Below are positions 47,186-58,113 of a stretch of 64,000 bases of DNA, in pieces; positions within the stretch are counted from its first letter, which is position 1; every line of letters starts with the position of its first letter. Origin of the DNA: Dioscorea cayenensis subsp. rotundata (lineage: Eukaryota; Streptophyta; Magnoliopsida; Dioscoreales; Dioscoreaceae). The notes beneath the pieces are model-generated. The model saw nothing but the letters and a program-made list of their open reading frames with translations. It searched no databases and was not told where the DNA came from. The stretch lies in the NCBI RefSeq assembly GCF_009730915.1, contig NC_052474.1:8715501-8779500 (forward strand), written 5' to 3'. The translations under genes and the position numbers were made by a program.

Positions 47186-48578
47186 GATAGAATACCCTAT
47201 TTAGTTCTTGTATTATATGAAATGTGCCTCTTTGGTCCCTTTCGTTTAATTTGCCCATGATAAGTCCCTATATTATTTGAATGAATAAAATCAGGTTTTC
47301 TATGTAACGGTCCATCTATTCTTCATCCATGGATGCTGATGTAGCATTTGTGCATACATAAAATATTATTAAAAAATTATTTAAGTGGATTAAAAAACAC
47401 TTTTAAAAAATGGATCCGGTTCTGTCCAAATCGAACCTTGATCCGATACCTAATTTTATCATTTCACCATGGTTTGCCACCCGGGCGTCGTCCCTACCAT
47501 CGCGGTAGCCGCCGAGAAAGAGCATCAACCATTTTGTTCCTCTGCATATAGGTTGGTTATATCTCCACCATGAGGATACTCGCAATCATCTTTTCTGCCT
47601 TTACTGACCATCATCAACGAAAATGGCTTCACTAAAACACGTGTTATTCAAATCATAGCGATACACTTTGTGCCTCCTCCAGTTATTTTCCATCCTTTGA
47701 GCTTTTGTTTTATTATTATTATTATTATTATTATTTTAGCTTATGTTGATTGGATGATATGTTTGAGAGTTACAAATTTAATGTCTCATTTCAAATTCCA
47801 CACTATTGTAAAAGAATACAAAGCTTATGAATAAATACAAAGTTACAAATTTGATGTCTCTTTTCAAATTCTAAGCTATTATAAAAGAATACCAAACTTG
47901 TGAATGAATACAGAATTACAAACCTGATAAGCTTCAACTTCCGAAGATGATTATTAAATCATTTCATCCAAGAATACATAAAGAAAATAAACCAAAGAGA
48001 AACAAAGCTCAGAACTTGTGAAACTTGTATTGATTATAATATATTCAATGTAAAAGAACAAAACAATCAAAAGTTTTCAACACAAGACATTGGCTACAGG
48101 TTTCACTCGGCTGAGAAACATAATAATATCACAAGACATTGATCAATAGAGACAACAATGACGACTGCGGTATCCTCATGGTGGAGGGATAACAACTTAT
48201 ACGCAGAGGATCAAAATGGTTGATGTTCACTCTCGGCAGCGACGACTGTGATGGCAATGACCGTGATGGTAGCGACGGCACCCCCGATGGCAAACCATGG
48301 TGGAATGATAAAATTAGGTATCAGATCCGGGTCTGATTTGGAATGACCCGGATCCATTTTTTAAAAGTGTTTTTATACCACTTAAATAATTTTTTAATAA
48401 TATTTTATGTACCACAAATGCCCCATCAGAAACCATGGATGGAGAATAGACGGACCGTTACTTAGAGGACCTAATTTTACTCATTCGAATAATATAGAAA
48501 CTTATCATGGGCAAATTAAATGAAAGGGACCAAAGTGCACATTTCATGTAATACAAGGACTAAATATGGTATTCTACC
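47186..48578. mobile_element. Non-autonomous Mutator-like element with ~400-bp terminal inverted repeats
   Basis: The ends are GATAGAATACCCTATTTAG (left) and the reverse complement of CTAAATATGGTATTCTACC (right). The inverted arms (about 47186-47580 and 48165-48578) match over roughly 400 bp, including the GC-rich ACCATGGTTTGCCA and TCCTCATGGTGGAG segments. The flanks ATATAATTA (47177-47185) and ATGTAATTA (48579-48587) agree at 8 of 9 positions, the 9-bp duplication typical of Mutator-like elements. The 580-bp centre has a 73-bp direct repeat (from 47769 and 47842) and a (TTA)n run, and no transposase. Confidence 0.85.
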
Positions 48579-48587
48579 ATGTAATTA

Positions 48588-50029
48588 TTATTTTTCACTC
48601 AATATTATTTCACCTTATTTTTATCTATCTCAGAGGCACTCCAACCACATCAATAAGAATTTGAGCCCAATTGGGTGATTAATTAAATTTAAGTTAATAT
48701 TTGATATTATATATATTCTTTTCATAATAACAAGTTTGTATTCTTATATTCTATTAATTTGAGCAATTCATTAAATTTAAGAGAATAAGATAACAAATTA
48801 ACAATATGTTTTAAGGAAATTATCCAAAAGCTCTTGAAGTTTGGAAGTAACAGTTTTATAATAATAAATGTTTTCATTATATCTTAGGTAGAAAAATTAT
48901 ATACTTTAAAACCTTTTTTCCCAAATTACTTTTTAACCTCATAAACTACCCATGATTCATGTGTTTAACTTCATTTTTTTTGTTTTCGTTTCAATAACAC
49001 ATCTCTATTTTTCATATCTTATATCTAATTAGTATTATAAAATTTTACTTCATATATATATATATATATTACATATTTAAAAAATTAATTTAATAAGCCA
49101 TGTGCACAATACTAATAATAAATAATTACAAATTAAATTTTATAATATTGTATCCTTCTAGAACATGAATTTGGGACAAGGGCTCAAATAATAATAATAA
49201 TGTTGTTTTGATTAATTTACACTAAAAAAACAATTAATTAACTTCATAATGAAGATAGAGTGGGTCCATAAAGACTATGAGGTACTACAGCTAACAACAA
49301 CTAAGAACTTGACCAGCAGTAGGATTTTTGAAGAGAGATGGTTATATTATATATTTTGCCCATGATATTTATTTTTGTTATATATTTTTAAAAGTATTAA
49401 ATATGACTGTTATATCTTCTGCCTCTTAACCTCCATACAAATGAATAAAATAATTATATATTTTAAAAATAATCAAGTATAATATGCAACTTACTAACTT
49501 TAAAGAATAAATAAAAATTGTACAAAGCTTTATTCAATTTATTTCAAAATATATTGAGAAAATGAACTTTGCCTCCATAAATTAATTAATGTCATCCTTT
49601 AGGACCTTTACTCTCCAATTTGATTTGCATGGGAAAAATGAGGCAAAAAATTTGAAATTTGGAATTTGAACTTTGGTGGGTGGGAAAAATATTTAAATTA
49701 TATTTTGATTATATATATATAGATATATATTTTACAAATACCTAACAAGTGCCACATATATTACATGGGAGTAAGTTCAATAAACACTAAAATCACTTTT
49801 ATCTAAGAGACTAGTACCAATAAATAAAAGACTTTAATATTAATTTATAACTATTTTTTATTAAAAAAAATAAAATTTTTAAAAAAATTATATCTATGAT
49901 ATTTCATAAATTTTGAAATATTTTTATGTAGTTTATTAGAGAATGATCTCATCCCATGCATAAAATGTTAATCCTACCTAAGAGATAGATTCGATTTCTA
50001 ATGGATATAAATGTTTCTACAACTTAGTT
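48588..50029. other. AT-rich intergenic DNA
   Basis: No gene is seen. A degenerate tRNA-like B box (GATAGATTCGATTTC, near 49984) is too weak to call. Confidence 0.45.
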
Positions 50030-50151
50030 ATTGGTGTGTGCCATTATCACGTGTCTTGTCCACGCTTGTCAAAAAAAAAATATCATCGACCGCCTCGTCC
50101 ATTTAAGAGGAAACTTGGAGACGAAGTTCCCAAAGCTCTCAAATTCTCGTA

Positions 50152-50160
50152 ATATATATA
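50152..50160 (+). promoter_or_regulatory. TATA box upstream of the 72-aa ORF and dehydrogenase
   Basis: TATATATAG lies about 70 bp upstream of the ATG at 50230, at a suitable distance for a transcript covering both the 72-aa ORF and the dehydrogenase. No comparable element fits in the 60 bp between the two frames. Confidence 0.5.
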
Positions 50161-50229
50161 GAACGAATTTTCTTCTATCATTTCCTCGATCCCTCCAAGA
50201 AGCCATGAGAGCTTCGCATCCTTGAATCC

Positions 50230-50448
50230 ATGGCGGCCAAGGGGGGATCCGATTGGTGGTCCAAGACGATGAACAAGGCGTACCACTGGCCGTTCAAGCT
50301 ATTCTTCTCCGCCGCGCCGTGGCGATCCATCAACATCCAATTCTCCATCTTTGATGACCTACTCTTCCACGTTCTCTACTTCTTCGAGGCTGTCGTTCTC
50401 GTTGCCGCCCTCTGCGTCTTCTTCTGCTGCTGCGGTTGCCACTTCTGA
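50230..50448 (+). CDS. Small 72-aa membrane-type protein of unknown function, or uORF
   Basis: An intact ATG-to-TGA frame with GC-rich codon use like that of the adjacent dehydrogenase, in contrast to the AT-rich surroundings. The N-terminus is polar (MAAKGGSDWWSKTMNKAYHW). From about residue 45 to 66 a hydrophobic stretch could span a membrane, and the end is Cys-rich (CCCGCHF). I do not recognise the family. The frame closes 60 bp before the dehydrogenase ATG and lies in the same reading frame, with no other stop between. It may therefore be an independent small protein, a long upstream ORF on the dehydrogenase mRNA, or part of a read-through product. Composition and layout make real coding likely. 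Confidence 0.65.
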   Translation: MAAKGGSDWWSKTMNKAYHWPFKLFFSAAPWRSINIQFSIFDDLLFHVLYFFEAVVLVAALCVFFCCCGCHF

Positions 50449-50508
50449 TCTCTCATCTTGTTCTTTTCATTCTTTTCATTTTTGGTTTGGTTTCGTTTCG
50501 TTTCGTTG

Positions 50509-51432
50509 ATGGCGGAGGAGGTGGGAGCCTGCTATCCGACGCCAATCTGGCCCGGGAGGACTCGTGTAGGCTGGATCGGGACTGGTGTTATGGGATCCGC
50601 CATGGTCAGCCATATTCTCGCCGCCGGCTATGCAGTCGCCATCTATGCTCGATCCCCAGCGAAAGTCGACCATCTACGACGCGCTGGAGCTCGATTCTTA
50701 GCCTCCCCAGCCGACGTAGCTAGATCCAGCGACGTCGTCTTCACAATGGTAGGTCACCCATCCGATGTTCGATCTGTTATTTTAGATCCCACCACCGGCG
50801 TTCTCTCATCTCTCTGCGACAACGGCGTGCTCGTCGATTGCACGAGTAGCCATCCAACACTCGCCCGTGAAATAGAAGAAGCAGCGAAGGCGAAGAGCTG
50901 CTGGTCCATCGACGCGCCAGTCTCCGGCGCCGAACAAGGGGCGAAAAATGGGAAGCTAGCGATCTTCGCGGGGGGCAACGAGGAGGTGATCGAATGGCTA
51001 CGCCCACTGTTCGATTTGATGGGGAAAGCGAGGTGGATGGGCAGGGCAGGAAGCGGGCAAAGCAGCAAGATCGCGAACCAGATCGTAGTGGGAGCGAACC
51101 TGATGGGAATGAGCGAGGCAATGGTGTTCGCGGAGAAAGCGGGGCTGGAGAGAAATGGGTTCTTTGAGGCGGTGAGAAGCGGGGCAGCGGGGACGAAGGT
51201 GATGGAATTGTTTGGAGGGAAGGTAGTGGAAAGGGATTATGAGGCAGGGGCGCTGGCAGAATACATGGTGAAAGATTTGGGGATGGGATTGGATGAGGAG
51301 GGAATGGTGTTACCTGGTGCGGCATTGAATAGGCAGTTGTTTATGGGGATGGTGGCTAATGGGGATGGGAAATTGGGGATTCATGGACTTGTTACTGTGA
51401 TGGAGAGGATGAATAATATCCGCAATGGTTGA
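50509..51432 (+). CDS. Beta-hydroxyacid dehydrogenase, 3-hydroxyisobutyrate dehydrogenase-like
   Basis: A single-exon gene of 307 aa in the 6-phosphogluconate dehydrogenase / 3-hydroxyisobutyrate dehydrogenase superfamily, closest in style to the plant 3-hydroxyisobutyrate dehydrogenase-like 1/2/3 proteins. These NAD(P)-dependent enzymes oxidise short hydroxyacids such as 3-hydroxyisobutyrate; the exact substrate cannot be read from sequence. Visible motifs: dinucleotide loop GxGxxG at 24-29 (GTGVMG), substrate motif DCTSSHP at 110-116, DAPVSGAEQGAKNG from 135, and the catalytic Lys motif GSGQSSKIANQ with K187 and N191. The start is the ATG at 50509, which leaves a short N-terminus ahead of the Rossmann fold and no obvious organelle signal. 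Length is normal for the family, and no frameshift or motif loss is seen. Confidence 0.93.
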   Translation: MAEEVGACYPTPIWPGRTRVGWIGTGVMGSAMVSHILAAGYAVAIYARSPAKVDHLRRAGARFLASPADVARSSDVVFTMVGHPSDVRSVILDPTTGVLSSLCDNGVLVDCTSSHPTLAREIEEAAKAKSCWSIDAPVSGAEQGAKNGKLAIFAGGNEEVIEWLRPLFDLMGKARWMGRAGSGQSSKIANQIVVGANLMGMSEAMVFAEKAGLERNGFFEAVRSGAAGTKVMELFGGKVVERDYEAGALAEYMVKDLGMGLDEEGMVLPGAALNRQLFMGMVANGDGKLGIHGLVTVMERMNNIRNG

Positions 51433-51474
51433 GAAGGAAGGACAAAGAAAGGAAGGAGTTTCTTTCTTGTTTCC

Positions 51475-51513
51475 ATTGATTAATTGATTGATTGATTAAT
51501 TGATTGATTGATT
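51475..51513. repeat. (TTGA/TTAA)n tetranucleotide tract in the dehydrogenase 3' UTR
   Basis: Repeated TTGATTAATTGATTGA units lie about 45 bp after the dehydrogenase stop, so probably within its 3' UTR. Confidence 0.8.
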
Positions 51514-52237
51514 ACCTCCTTGTATTCTTTTCTTGATTTGACTTTGGATTTTGATTTGGAAAAAGGCATGTATTATTATGGTGTTTTGAGTGTTGCATAT
51601 GTTTTGAAGAGGGTTTTTGAAAGGTTAGTATTTCTATAGGTTTTCGTTGGGTAAGTATTGGCTAGAGTGTAGTGGCTCATCCTCCTGTTTTATTGCCCTT
51701 TGCCTTCTACCTTGTGTATGACATTTCGCTGTGTTTCAATGCAAATATGTCTCCATTCGTATGTATGCATTGGTTTGTTATGGTATGAGAGAAATTACTA
51801 TTATAATTATAAATATATATACATATATATTTTTTTAATAATATGGACAAACCATGGATGCAAGGTCTCAATTTTTTTTTTTTTAATAAATTGGACATAT
51901 CTATGGGGATTTTTTAAATATTATAAAAATAAAAAAAATTAAAATAGGCATGTTCTGAATTATTTACTGATGCGCATTTTATTGGGAGAAAACTAAAATT
52001 TTTTTTTAAAATATGAAAAATGTGAGTATTTTTTTTAAAATAATAATAATAAATAAAAAGAAAACAGGAGATTCTCATGTTTCACTTTTTCATTTAATAA
52101 AAAGGAAAACAGAAGAGATGCTCCCATTTTCCGCCTTTTGTTTTAAAGAATATATAATATATACATATATAGTATATATCCGTTAGTCAATAGTTTGTGG
52201 CTTTCCCTTCTGATGGTTATAAAAAAATTTTAACGGC
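51514..52237. other. Intergenic DNA after the dehydrogenase
   Basis: The 3' UTR is probably followed by AT-rich DNA. GAAAACAGGAGA/GAAAACAGAAGAG-like motifs recur here and again at 52690-52830, sometimes with an inverted TTTTCCG partner. No gene. Confidence 0.45.
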
Positions 52238-52560
52238 CTACTTTGTATTAAATACTGACCCATGCAAGTTTGATCATTCTATTTTGTATTAATTATTGAT
52301 CGAGTACAATTTTGACACCCTACTTTATACCAAGTGTTGACCGGTATAGGTTTAACCATCTTACTTTGTACTAATTACCAGTGTAAGTTTGACCAAAATA
52401 CAGCACCCCATATTTGGCCATCCTACTTTATACTAATTATTGAATGATGCAGGTTTGATTGTTCTAATTACTGATCAATGCATATTTGACTGACCTACTT
52501 TGTATTAAATATTTTGTAATAATTTTTTACCGGTGCAGGTTTGACGGTTCTATTTCCTAA
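52238..52560. repeat. Degenerate tandem repeat, period about 50-60 bp
   Basis: About six diverged units carry the sequence CTACTTTGTATTAATTATTG followed by ACCGGTGCAGGTTTGACCAT-like sequence (for example at 52238, 52280, 52318, 52367, 52425 and 52495). The spacing is irregular because of indels. Confidence 0.65.
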
Positions 52561-52997
52561 TATTTTCAAAATTTATATTTTTTTGAAAAAAATTAAAGGT
52601 AAAAAAAAACATAACTTAACTATTATTTTCTAATATAAATTTAAAAGTCCTTAACGGCAACCGTGCTGGCCTTTACGAAATTTAAAAAAAAAAATTGAAA
52701 ACAGGAGAAATTTTTACGTTTTCATTTTTTTAATTAAAAAAAAATAGAAAACTAGAGAAACTTTTCCGTTTTCTATATATATATATCTATATATTTTTAA
52801 AATAAAAAGGTTGAAAACGAGAAAACCCTCAAAATGTGATAAATAATCCAAAACATGGGTATTTTAATAATTTTTTTTATAATATTAAAAAAAAAAAACC
52901 TCCATTTGGGTTAAACCCCCATAAATATCAACCTTTTTCTCCACCTTATCTCCAAACTTCCCTCCAAGGCCCCAAAAATCACAGAGGTAGAGAAGAC
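52561..52997. other. Probable promoter and leader of the ycf23-like gene
   Basis: AT-rich DNA, ending with a C-rich leader (52915-52980) that precedes the ATG. I do not assign individual promoter elements; a TATATATATAT run near 52776-52786 is one possibility. Confidence 0.4.
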
Positions 52998-55136
52998 ATG
53001 GCACTTGGAGTTGCAAAGCTAGTGGCTTTTGCAATACCATCCTGTTCTACAAAGAGTCACTCTTCTTCTTCTCTTCTTCTCCAACACAATGACCCTCTCC
53101 TTGGCCTTAGACCTCCCTTCAATAGCAGACAAACTGTTAGAAGAGCACCAAGAGCCTCTCTTTCTACTCCAAAGGAATCAGTCCTCAGAGCCTTCAATGA
53201 AAGAAGGGCATTAAAGGTACTTTTGATTTGCTGTAAATTATCAATTCATCAAGTTATGTTTCTTTAATTCCTTATTTCACATAGTTGTCATATGCAGATC
53301 ATCTCTGGTCTCCAAAATTTTGACAAAGAGAACATTGCCTCTGTTGTTACTGCTGCAGATAAGGTTGGGTTGTTTCTTATCAATAGCATTTCTTTGATTA
53401 CAGCAATAACAACATGTATGTGTGTATGTATGTTTTGTGTATATCATTCTCTCTTTAAATTTTGCTTTATCTTTTGTCCCTTAATTTAATTGTCCTCAAC
53501 TGTTTATCCTTGAGATTATGTTGTATGTTTAGCATTAAATTCTTTGAAGAAAAACTTACGCAATTTCATTTAAATAACAGGGAGGTGCCACTCATGTTGA
53601 CATAGCTTGTGATCCAGAGCTGGTAGAACTTGCTGTGAAATTAACCTCTCTTCCGGTAATTTGTGCCTTAAAAAAATATATATACAATGCAAATCTGATG
53701 AGTTTTTTTTTTCCAGTTATCAAAAAGTTCACTACCTCAAATCAATTGATGATAGTTATTGATGTTTTTGTTTAACCCACGCACACATAAGTTTATTTGA
53801 ACGAAACAGATTGCTACATGATCAGAGATTTGAATGTACATCTTCGAGATGAAATTAATTCATTGTATGAATTGTCATCTTAATTGCGCATGTGATTAGT
53901 CATTTTTTAAGATATGTATGTCATACTGTAATTAGTGCAACAGTCATACTTGTTCTTCTTGTTTTTTATTGTGTTACAATGGTCGCAGGTTTGTGTCTCG
54001 TCTGTGGATCCTTCAGCATTTGCTCCTGCTGTGGAAGCAGGTGCTCAAATGGTTGGAACTTATAACTATTGATCTTCCATCATCTTGTTCATAATAGTTT
54101 CAAAATTATTCAAACAATGTTTCATAAATACAGGTCGAAATTGGAAACTATGATTCCTTCTATGAAATGGGCATTCAGTTCTCTCCAGATCAGGTACCAA
54201 TAAAAGTCTTGCTATAAGAATCATTAATTTATAAACAAAGAAATAAATATTATCAAACATATTCTTCTGTTTATCTTGTCTGATAAATATACAGATACTA
54301 AAGCTAACACAAGAAACAAAGAGGATTCTTCCATTCACAACACTCTCTGTCACTGTGCCACACACATTAACTCTTCCTGATCAGGTAAATGGTATAAATT
54401 TTCAAACAGAGTTTTTTAATCATCTGAATTTTTTCCCCACTAATGCTATCTTTTGTTGAAAAAGCAGGTAAAGCTAGCAGAAGCACTTGAGCAGGAAGGC
54501 GCCGACATTATTCAAACAGAAGGCGGAAAATGTTCTAATCCTTCAAAACCAGGGATTCTTGGTTTAATTGAGAAGGTATAGCATGAACATTCTGTGTAAC
54601 ATGTTTCAAACTATGTCAAATTATTATTTAATGTTCAAATATAATTTCTTGGATGAAACAGGCAACACCAACACTAGCCGCCGCATATTCAATTTCTCGA
54701 GCTGTTAAAATTCTGGTTATGTGCTCATCTGGACTTAGCTCTGTAACTGCACCAATGGCTTTGACAGCAGGAGCAGCTGGTGTGGTATGTTACTAAACTT
54801 ATAAGTCATGTTGAGTCTTTAGCAATTTATTTCTGCTGATTACCGAATTGACTATCGTATGAGTACTTTAAATTGTGAGGCTATAAATTAGAAACATACT
54901 CTTGACTTCATACATCACACTTCAATAGAATCAATGGAAGCAATTCATGTTTAATTATGATGGAGGATTTTCTAACATTTTTTTTTTTTATAACTCTTAC
55001 TGATCAGGGTGTTGGTTCAGCTGTGAACAAGCTCAATGACTTGATTGCTATGATCGCCGAGGTTCGAAGTATTGCCGATGCACTTGGACTACCAATAACT
55101 TATGTATCTGAAGAACAAAGAACTGCATACTATTAG
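52998..55136 (+). CDS. ycf23: Ycf23-like protein (DUF561 family), plastid-targeted
   Basis: Nine exons: 52998-53216, 53298-53363, 53581-53655, 53989-54051, 54134-54193, 54295-54384, 54468-54575, 54662-54784 and 55008-55136. All have GT-AG borders, and the protein is 310 aa. The N-terminal ~60 residues are Ser/Arg-rich, poor in acidic residues and typical of a chloroplast transit peptide. The mature part carries family-typical stretches: GGATHVDIACDPELV, VCVSSVDPSAF, GNYDSFYEMG, LEQEGADIIQTEGG, and an Ala/Gly-rich GVGSAVNKLND near the end. Ycf23 is encoded in the plastid genome of some algae and in cyanobacteria, and in the nucleus in plants. A TIM-barrel-like fold is suggested by the family, but its biochemical role is not established. 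Every exon is a whole number of codons, so all eight introns are phase 0. Confidence 0.93.
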
Positions 55137-55426
55137 TGCATTCTTTGTGCTGCATGGATGACTTTTGAAAGTCAATAGTATAACAGTGTAACGTAATGAC
55201 TTCTAATTTTTCTTGTACTGAGCTGAGATGAACTACAATGTTTACACATTGTTCATTATCTCTGATATCATTTACTGTCATCCTGAAAAATTTACATGTT
55301 TCTTTTGAAATTTAAAGCTTTAAATTACAAGCCCACATTTTATATCCATGTATTTCGCTGTTAAATGGAAAATAAAGCATTTGATTTTGAGTTTTAATAA
55401 TTTATACATAGGCAGGCTTGTTAACT

Positions 55427-55499
55427 GACTCCGTGGCCCAATGGATAAGGCGCTGGTCTACGGAACCAGAGATTCTGGGTTCGATCCCCAGCGGAGTCG
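55427..55499 (+). tRNA. tRNA-Arg (ACG)
   Basis: A 73-nt cloverleaf without intron. The acceptor stem GACTCCG pairs with CGGAGTC, with discriminator G. The D arm is in the expected place. The anticodon arm CTGGT/ACCAG has loop CTACGGA and anticodon ACG at 55460-55462. The T arm carries GGTTCGATCCC (B box). The A box is TGGCCCAATGG. A TTTT Pol III terminator follows at 55500-55503. The first anticodon base is presumably modified to inosine, reading CGU, CGC and CGA. It lies in the 3' flank between the ycf23-like gene and the hydrolase. Confidence 0.97.
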
Positions 55500-55503
55500 T
55501 TTT

Positions 55504-56014
55504 CTTAAATGAATGATATAATTTTTATTTTATTTTTACTTTGTTAAAAAGAAATGCATACCAATAACCTTTCAACAGGTATTAGGTCCCTTGCGTAAAT
55601 GATGATATAATTTTATTTTTTTTGTATAATTATGGTTTTTAATTTTTATTTTTTTACTGTAAAAAATGCATACCAAAGCTTTTGAGTCGATCGAGATAGG
55701 TCTGCGGTGCGTCGTTTCGAGACCGAAATCAAATCTCATGTCACGCAGGTGACGCATCGATCGGCTCGACTCTGCACGTCCCTCGACTTCTGCTTAAATG
55801 ACTGTCATCCATGTGTCAATATATATATATATATATATATATATGCATTTACATTTGAAAGAACACTTCTTATTCTTTCTCAATGAGCAACACATCCTTT
55901 GTGCTCAAGTTTATGCAAACATAATGATCAAAACTGCAGAATTCCTTGAATCATAATGAAAAAGAAGTAAAATTTAACATGATACCAAAGCAATGCAAGA
56001 AAAGAATCCAATCC
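55504..56014. other. Spacer between tRNA-Arg and the hydrolase gene
   Basis: It contains two similar AT-rich stretches (ATGATATAATTTT...AAATGCATACCA, about 55512-55564 and 55600-55675). A GC-richer patch (55683-55772) has an imperfect inverted repeat: GAGTCGATCGA near its start and TCGGCTCGACTC near its end. An (AT)n tract lies at about 55820-55844. The 3' UTR of the hydrolase should end here. Confidence 0.5.
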
Positions 56015-57977
56015 TCATGACTTCACCAAAAGTTGAGGAGGTGGAGTGTTGTACAATGACCTCAATTGTCTGTTAATAAGCTTGCTATGATTTAAAGCCA
56101 GTTGAAGTTCCATATCATCAGACCACCATTGCTGCAATCCATGAGCTTCAAGGAACTTCTGAGGTCCCTTAGACATCACAAACAGCTTTGCGGCGACATC
56201 TCCAGCGCCACTGTTCTCCCTTCCGTTATCTATAGCTGAATCTCCGGGCCCTGCTTCTCCAGTACGATCAGTGTAATAACAACAAATGTAGTCGCTGTTA
56301 TTCACATACAAATGCGGCACCCATTTCTTGGCTTCATCACTAAAGGGAGAAGCCTTCTCTTCTTTACCTTCGATCAGAACATCGGCATTTGATGGCAATG
56401 CTGCTTTAATTCTCTTCCAGAAATATGCCGCCTTTTCACCGATGATTCTCATACTCATTGCCAATGAAACAGAGGGTGGATTGAATAAATGAGACTCCAC
56501 AAACACTCCCTGTTTGGCCAATGCTTTGCCTACTTGGAGTGCAAATCCTGCTCCCAATGAATGACCAGCTACACATACATTGCTGCTACCATACTTATCG
56601 ACAACTGATTTCAGTGCTTCCAATGCTCCATTAAACCTCACTGATCCTTTGAGGCTTTCCCAAGCTAGAAATCTAAGATCATCCTGCAAATCTCTTCTAA
56701 TTGTTGGGCTCTTTAGTAATGTTCCTCGAAGTGCTAAGACGGCACGGGGAGCGCCACTTGGTCTCATGAGTATGAAGTCAGAAAGGGCTGCAGATCTGTC
56801 CCATTCTAGGATTGCGCCGTAAATGGATCCATCTCTTTCATCTACTAGAGCTTTTGCAAGCTTGTATTTGAAGGGTTTCCACCATTTTGGAGCAAGGCCA
56901 TTGTCTTCTGTTCTTTCGTCTTGCCGGTCTAGTTCTAACAAGTAAACTGCTTGAATGAAGCATGCTATCACCATCCTTTTGTACCTAGCATCTCTCCTGA
57001 AATTTTAAAAGTAGTATAAAAGATATGTATCATAGAGAATTCAAGATTAATTGATTAGTTCATGAAGGATAAATAGAACATTGATTAGAAAATTTCTGAA
57101 CCATGGACAAGTTGAATGTTTGTACTGAAAATTGGAAGTTGATTAATTATGAAATTGAAAACAGACATGAATCAAAGTAGAAATCCTTAAAACAGAGGGA
57201 CAAGTTGAATGAATGTAAAAAAAATAATTGAAAAGTTAATTATGAAATGAAGAACAAACATCAATTCAGGTCAGAACAGTGTACAAATGAAATTGGTAAA
57301 CAATAACTTAAGGTAAATTAACAAGAAAATAAATGGAAAAAAGACAGGAATCAAAGTAGAAATCCTGAAACCAGAGGACAAGTTGAATAAATATTAGAAA
57401 CATAATTGAAAGTTAATTATAAAATGAATTACAGACATGTATTCATATCAGAACACTGCATAAATTAAATGGCAAACAACAATTGAATGTAAATTAATAA
57501 AGAGAATGAAATACAGATATGAATTAAAGCAGAAATTTTTAAATCAGTGCATAAGATAAGTTCTTTTGGTCGCTACATTCCAAACTAATTCACAAAAAAA
57601 AAACAAAAACAAAAACAAAAACAAAAACAAAATAATCCAAAGGGAAAACAAACAACCTATATTGTCCTTTGTCGAAACAATTACTCCATAAAATATCACA
57701 AGACAAACAAACAAAAATCACATTTTTAAGAACATAAAAAAACAAGAAACCAAATCACAGAGAGAGAGAGAGAGACAAACCAGCTAGAGCGAATGAGATC
57801 CTTCCAATTAGGAGCAGATATGTTGCGAGGTCCACAAACATGGAAATCAAAAGGATGGCCAACCTCCTGTTCCTTCTCCTTCTCCTCCTCAACAGAACTT
57901 GCTACTACCATCACAACACCACTCTCTCCCACTTCTCCCTCACCTTCTCCTCCTTCCTCTCCTTTCTTCACTGCCAT
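56015..57977 (-). CDS. Alpha/beta-hydrolase (lipase class 3-like, At4g10955 type)
   Basis: Two exons, 57977-57781 and 56996-56015, split by a 784-bp GT-AG intron in phase 2 inside the Trp codon of SSW. The product is 392 aa. The first ~40 residues are Gly/Glu-rich and low-complexity. The family-typical HPFDFHVCGPRNISAPNWKD leads into the conserved YKRMVIACFIQAVYLLEL segment. The nucleophile elbow is GHSLG, with Ser212; this fold completes its triad with Asp and His further on, which I could not fix by eye. Proteins of this type are often labelled GDSL esterase/lipase At4g10955-like, although the GHSLG motif and layout fit the lipase-3 / alpha-beta-hydrolase fold. Substrate and location are unknown; no signal peptide is evident. 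The sequence is intact over its full family-like length. Confidence 0.92.
57593..57631. repeat. (CAAAA)n tract in the hydrolase intron
   Basis: Five or more CAAAA units after an A run. A (GA)n tract (about 57757-57775) lies just inside the same intron's donor end. Confidence 0.85.
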
Positions 57978-58105
57978 TGCACAAAGCTAGAACAAAAGCA
58001 GCAAAAAGATAGACAAAGATGTATGAAAAGCAAGATGGGTTTCACAGAGAATAAAGCAAAGCAGAGAACAACAACGGTCAAGAGAATATTGGGGAAAAGG
58101 TTAGA

Positions 58106-58113
58106 TTTTTATA
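58106..58113 (-). promoter_or_regulatory. TATA box of the hydrolase gene
   Basis: TATAAAAA on the minus strand, about 130 bp upstream of the ATG at 57977. It directly adjoins the telo-box repeat. Confidence 0.6.

Noticed and set aside
50458..50508. Upstream in-frame extension of the dehydrogenase starting at 50458
   Set aside because: The codon at 50458 is TTG, not ATG. The extension is T-rich leader sequence, and the ATG at 50509 fits the family's N-terminus.
55683..55772. Possible second RNA gene next to tRNA-Arg
   Set aside because: An imperfect GC-rich inverted repeat exists, but there is no cloverleaf and no snoRNA box pair that I could place.
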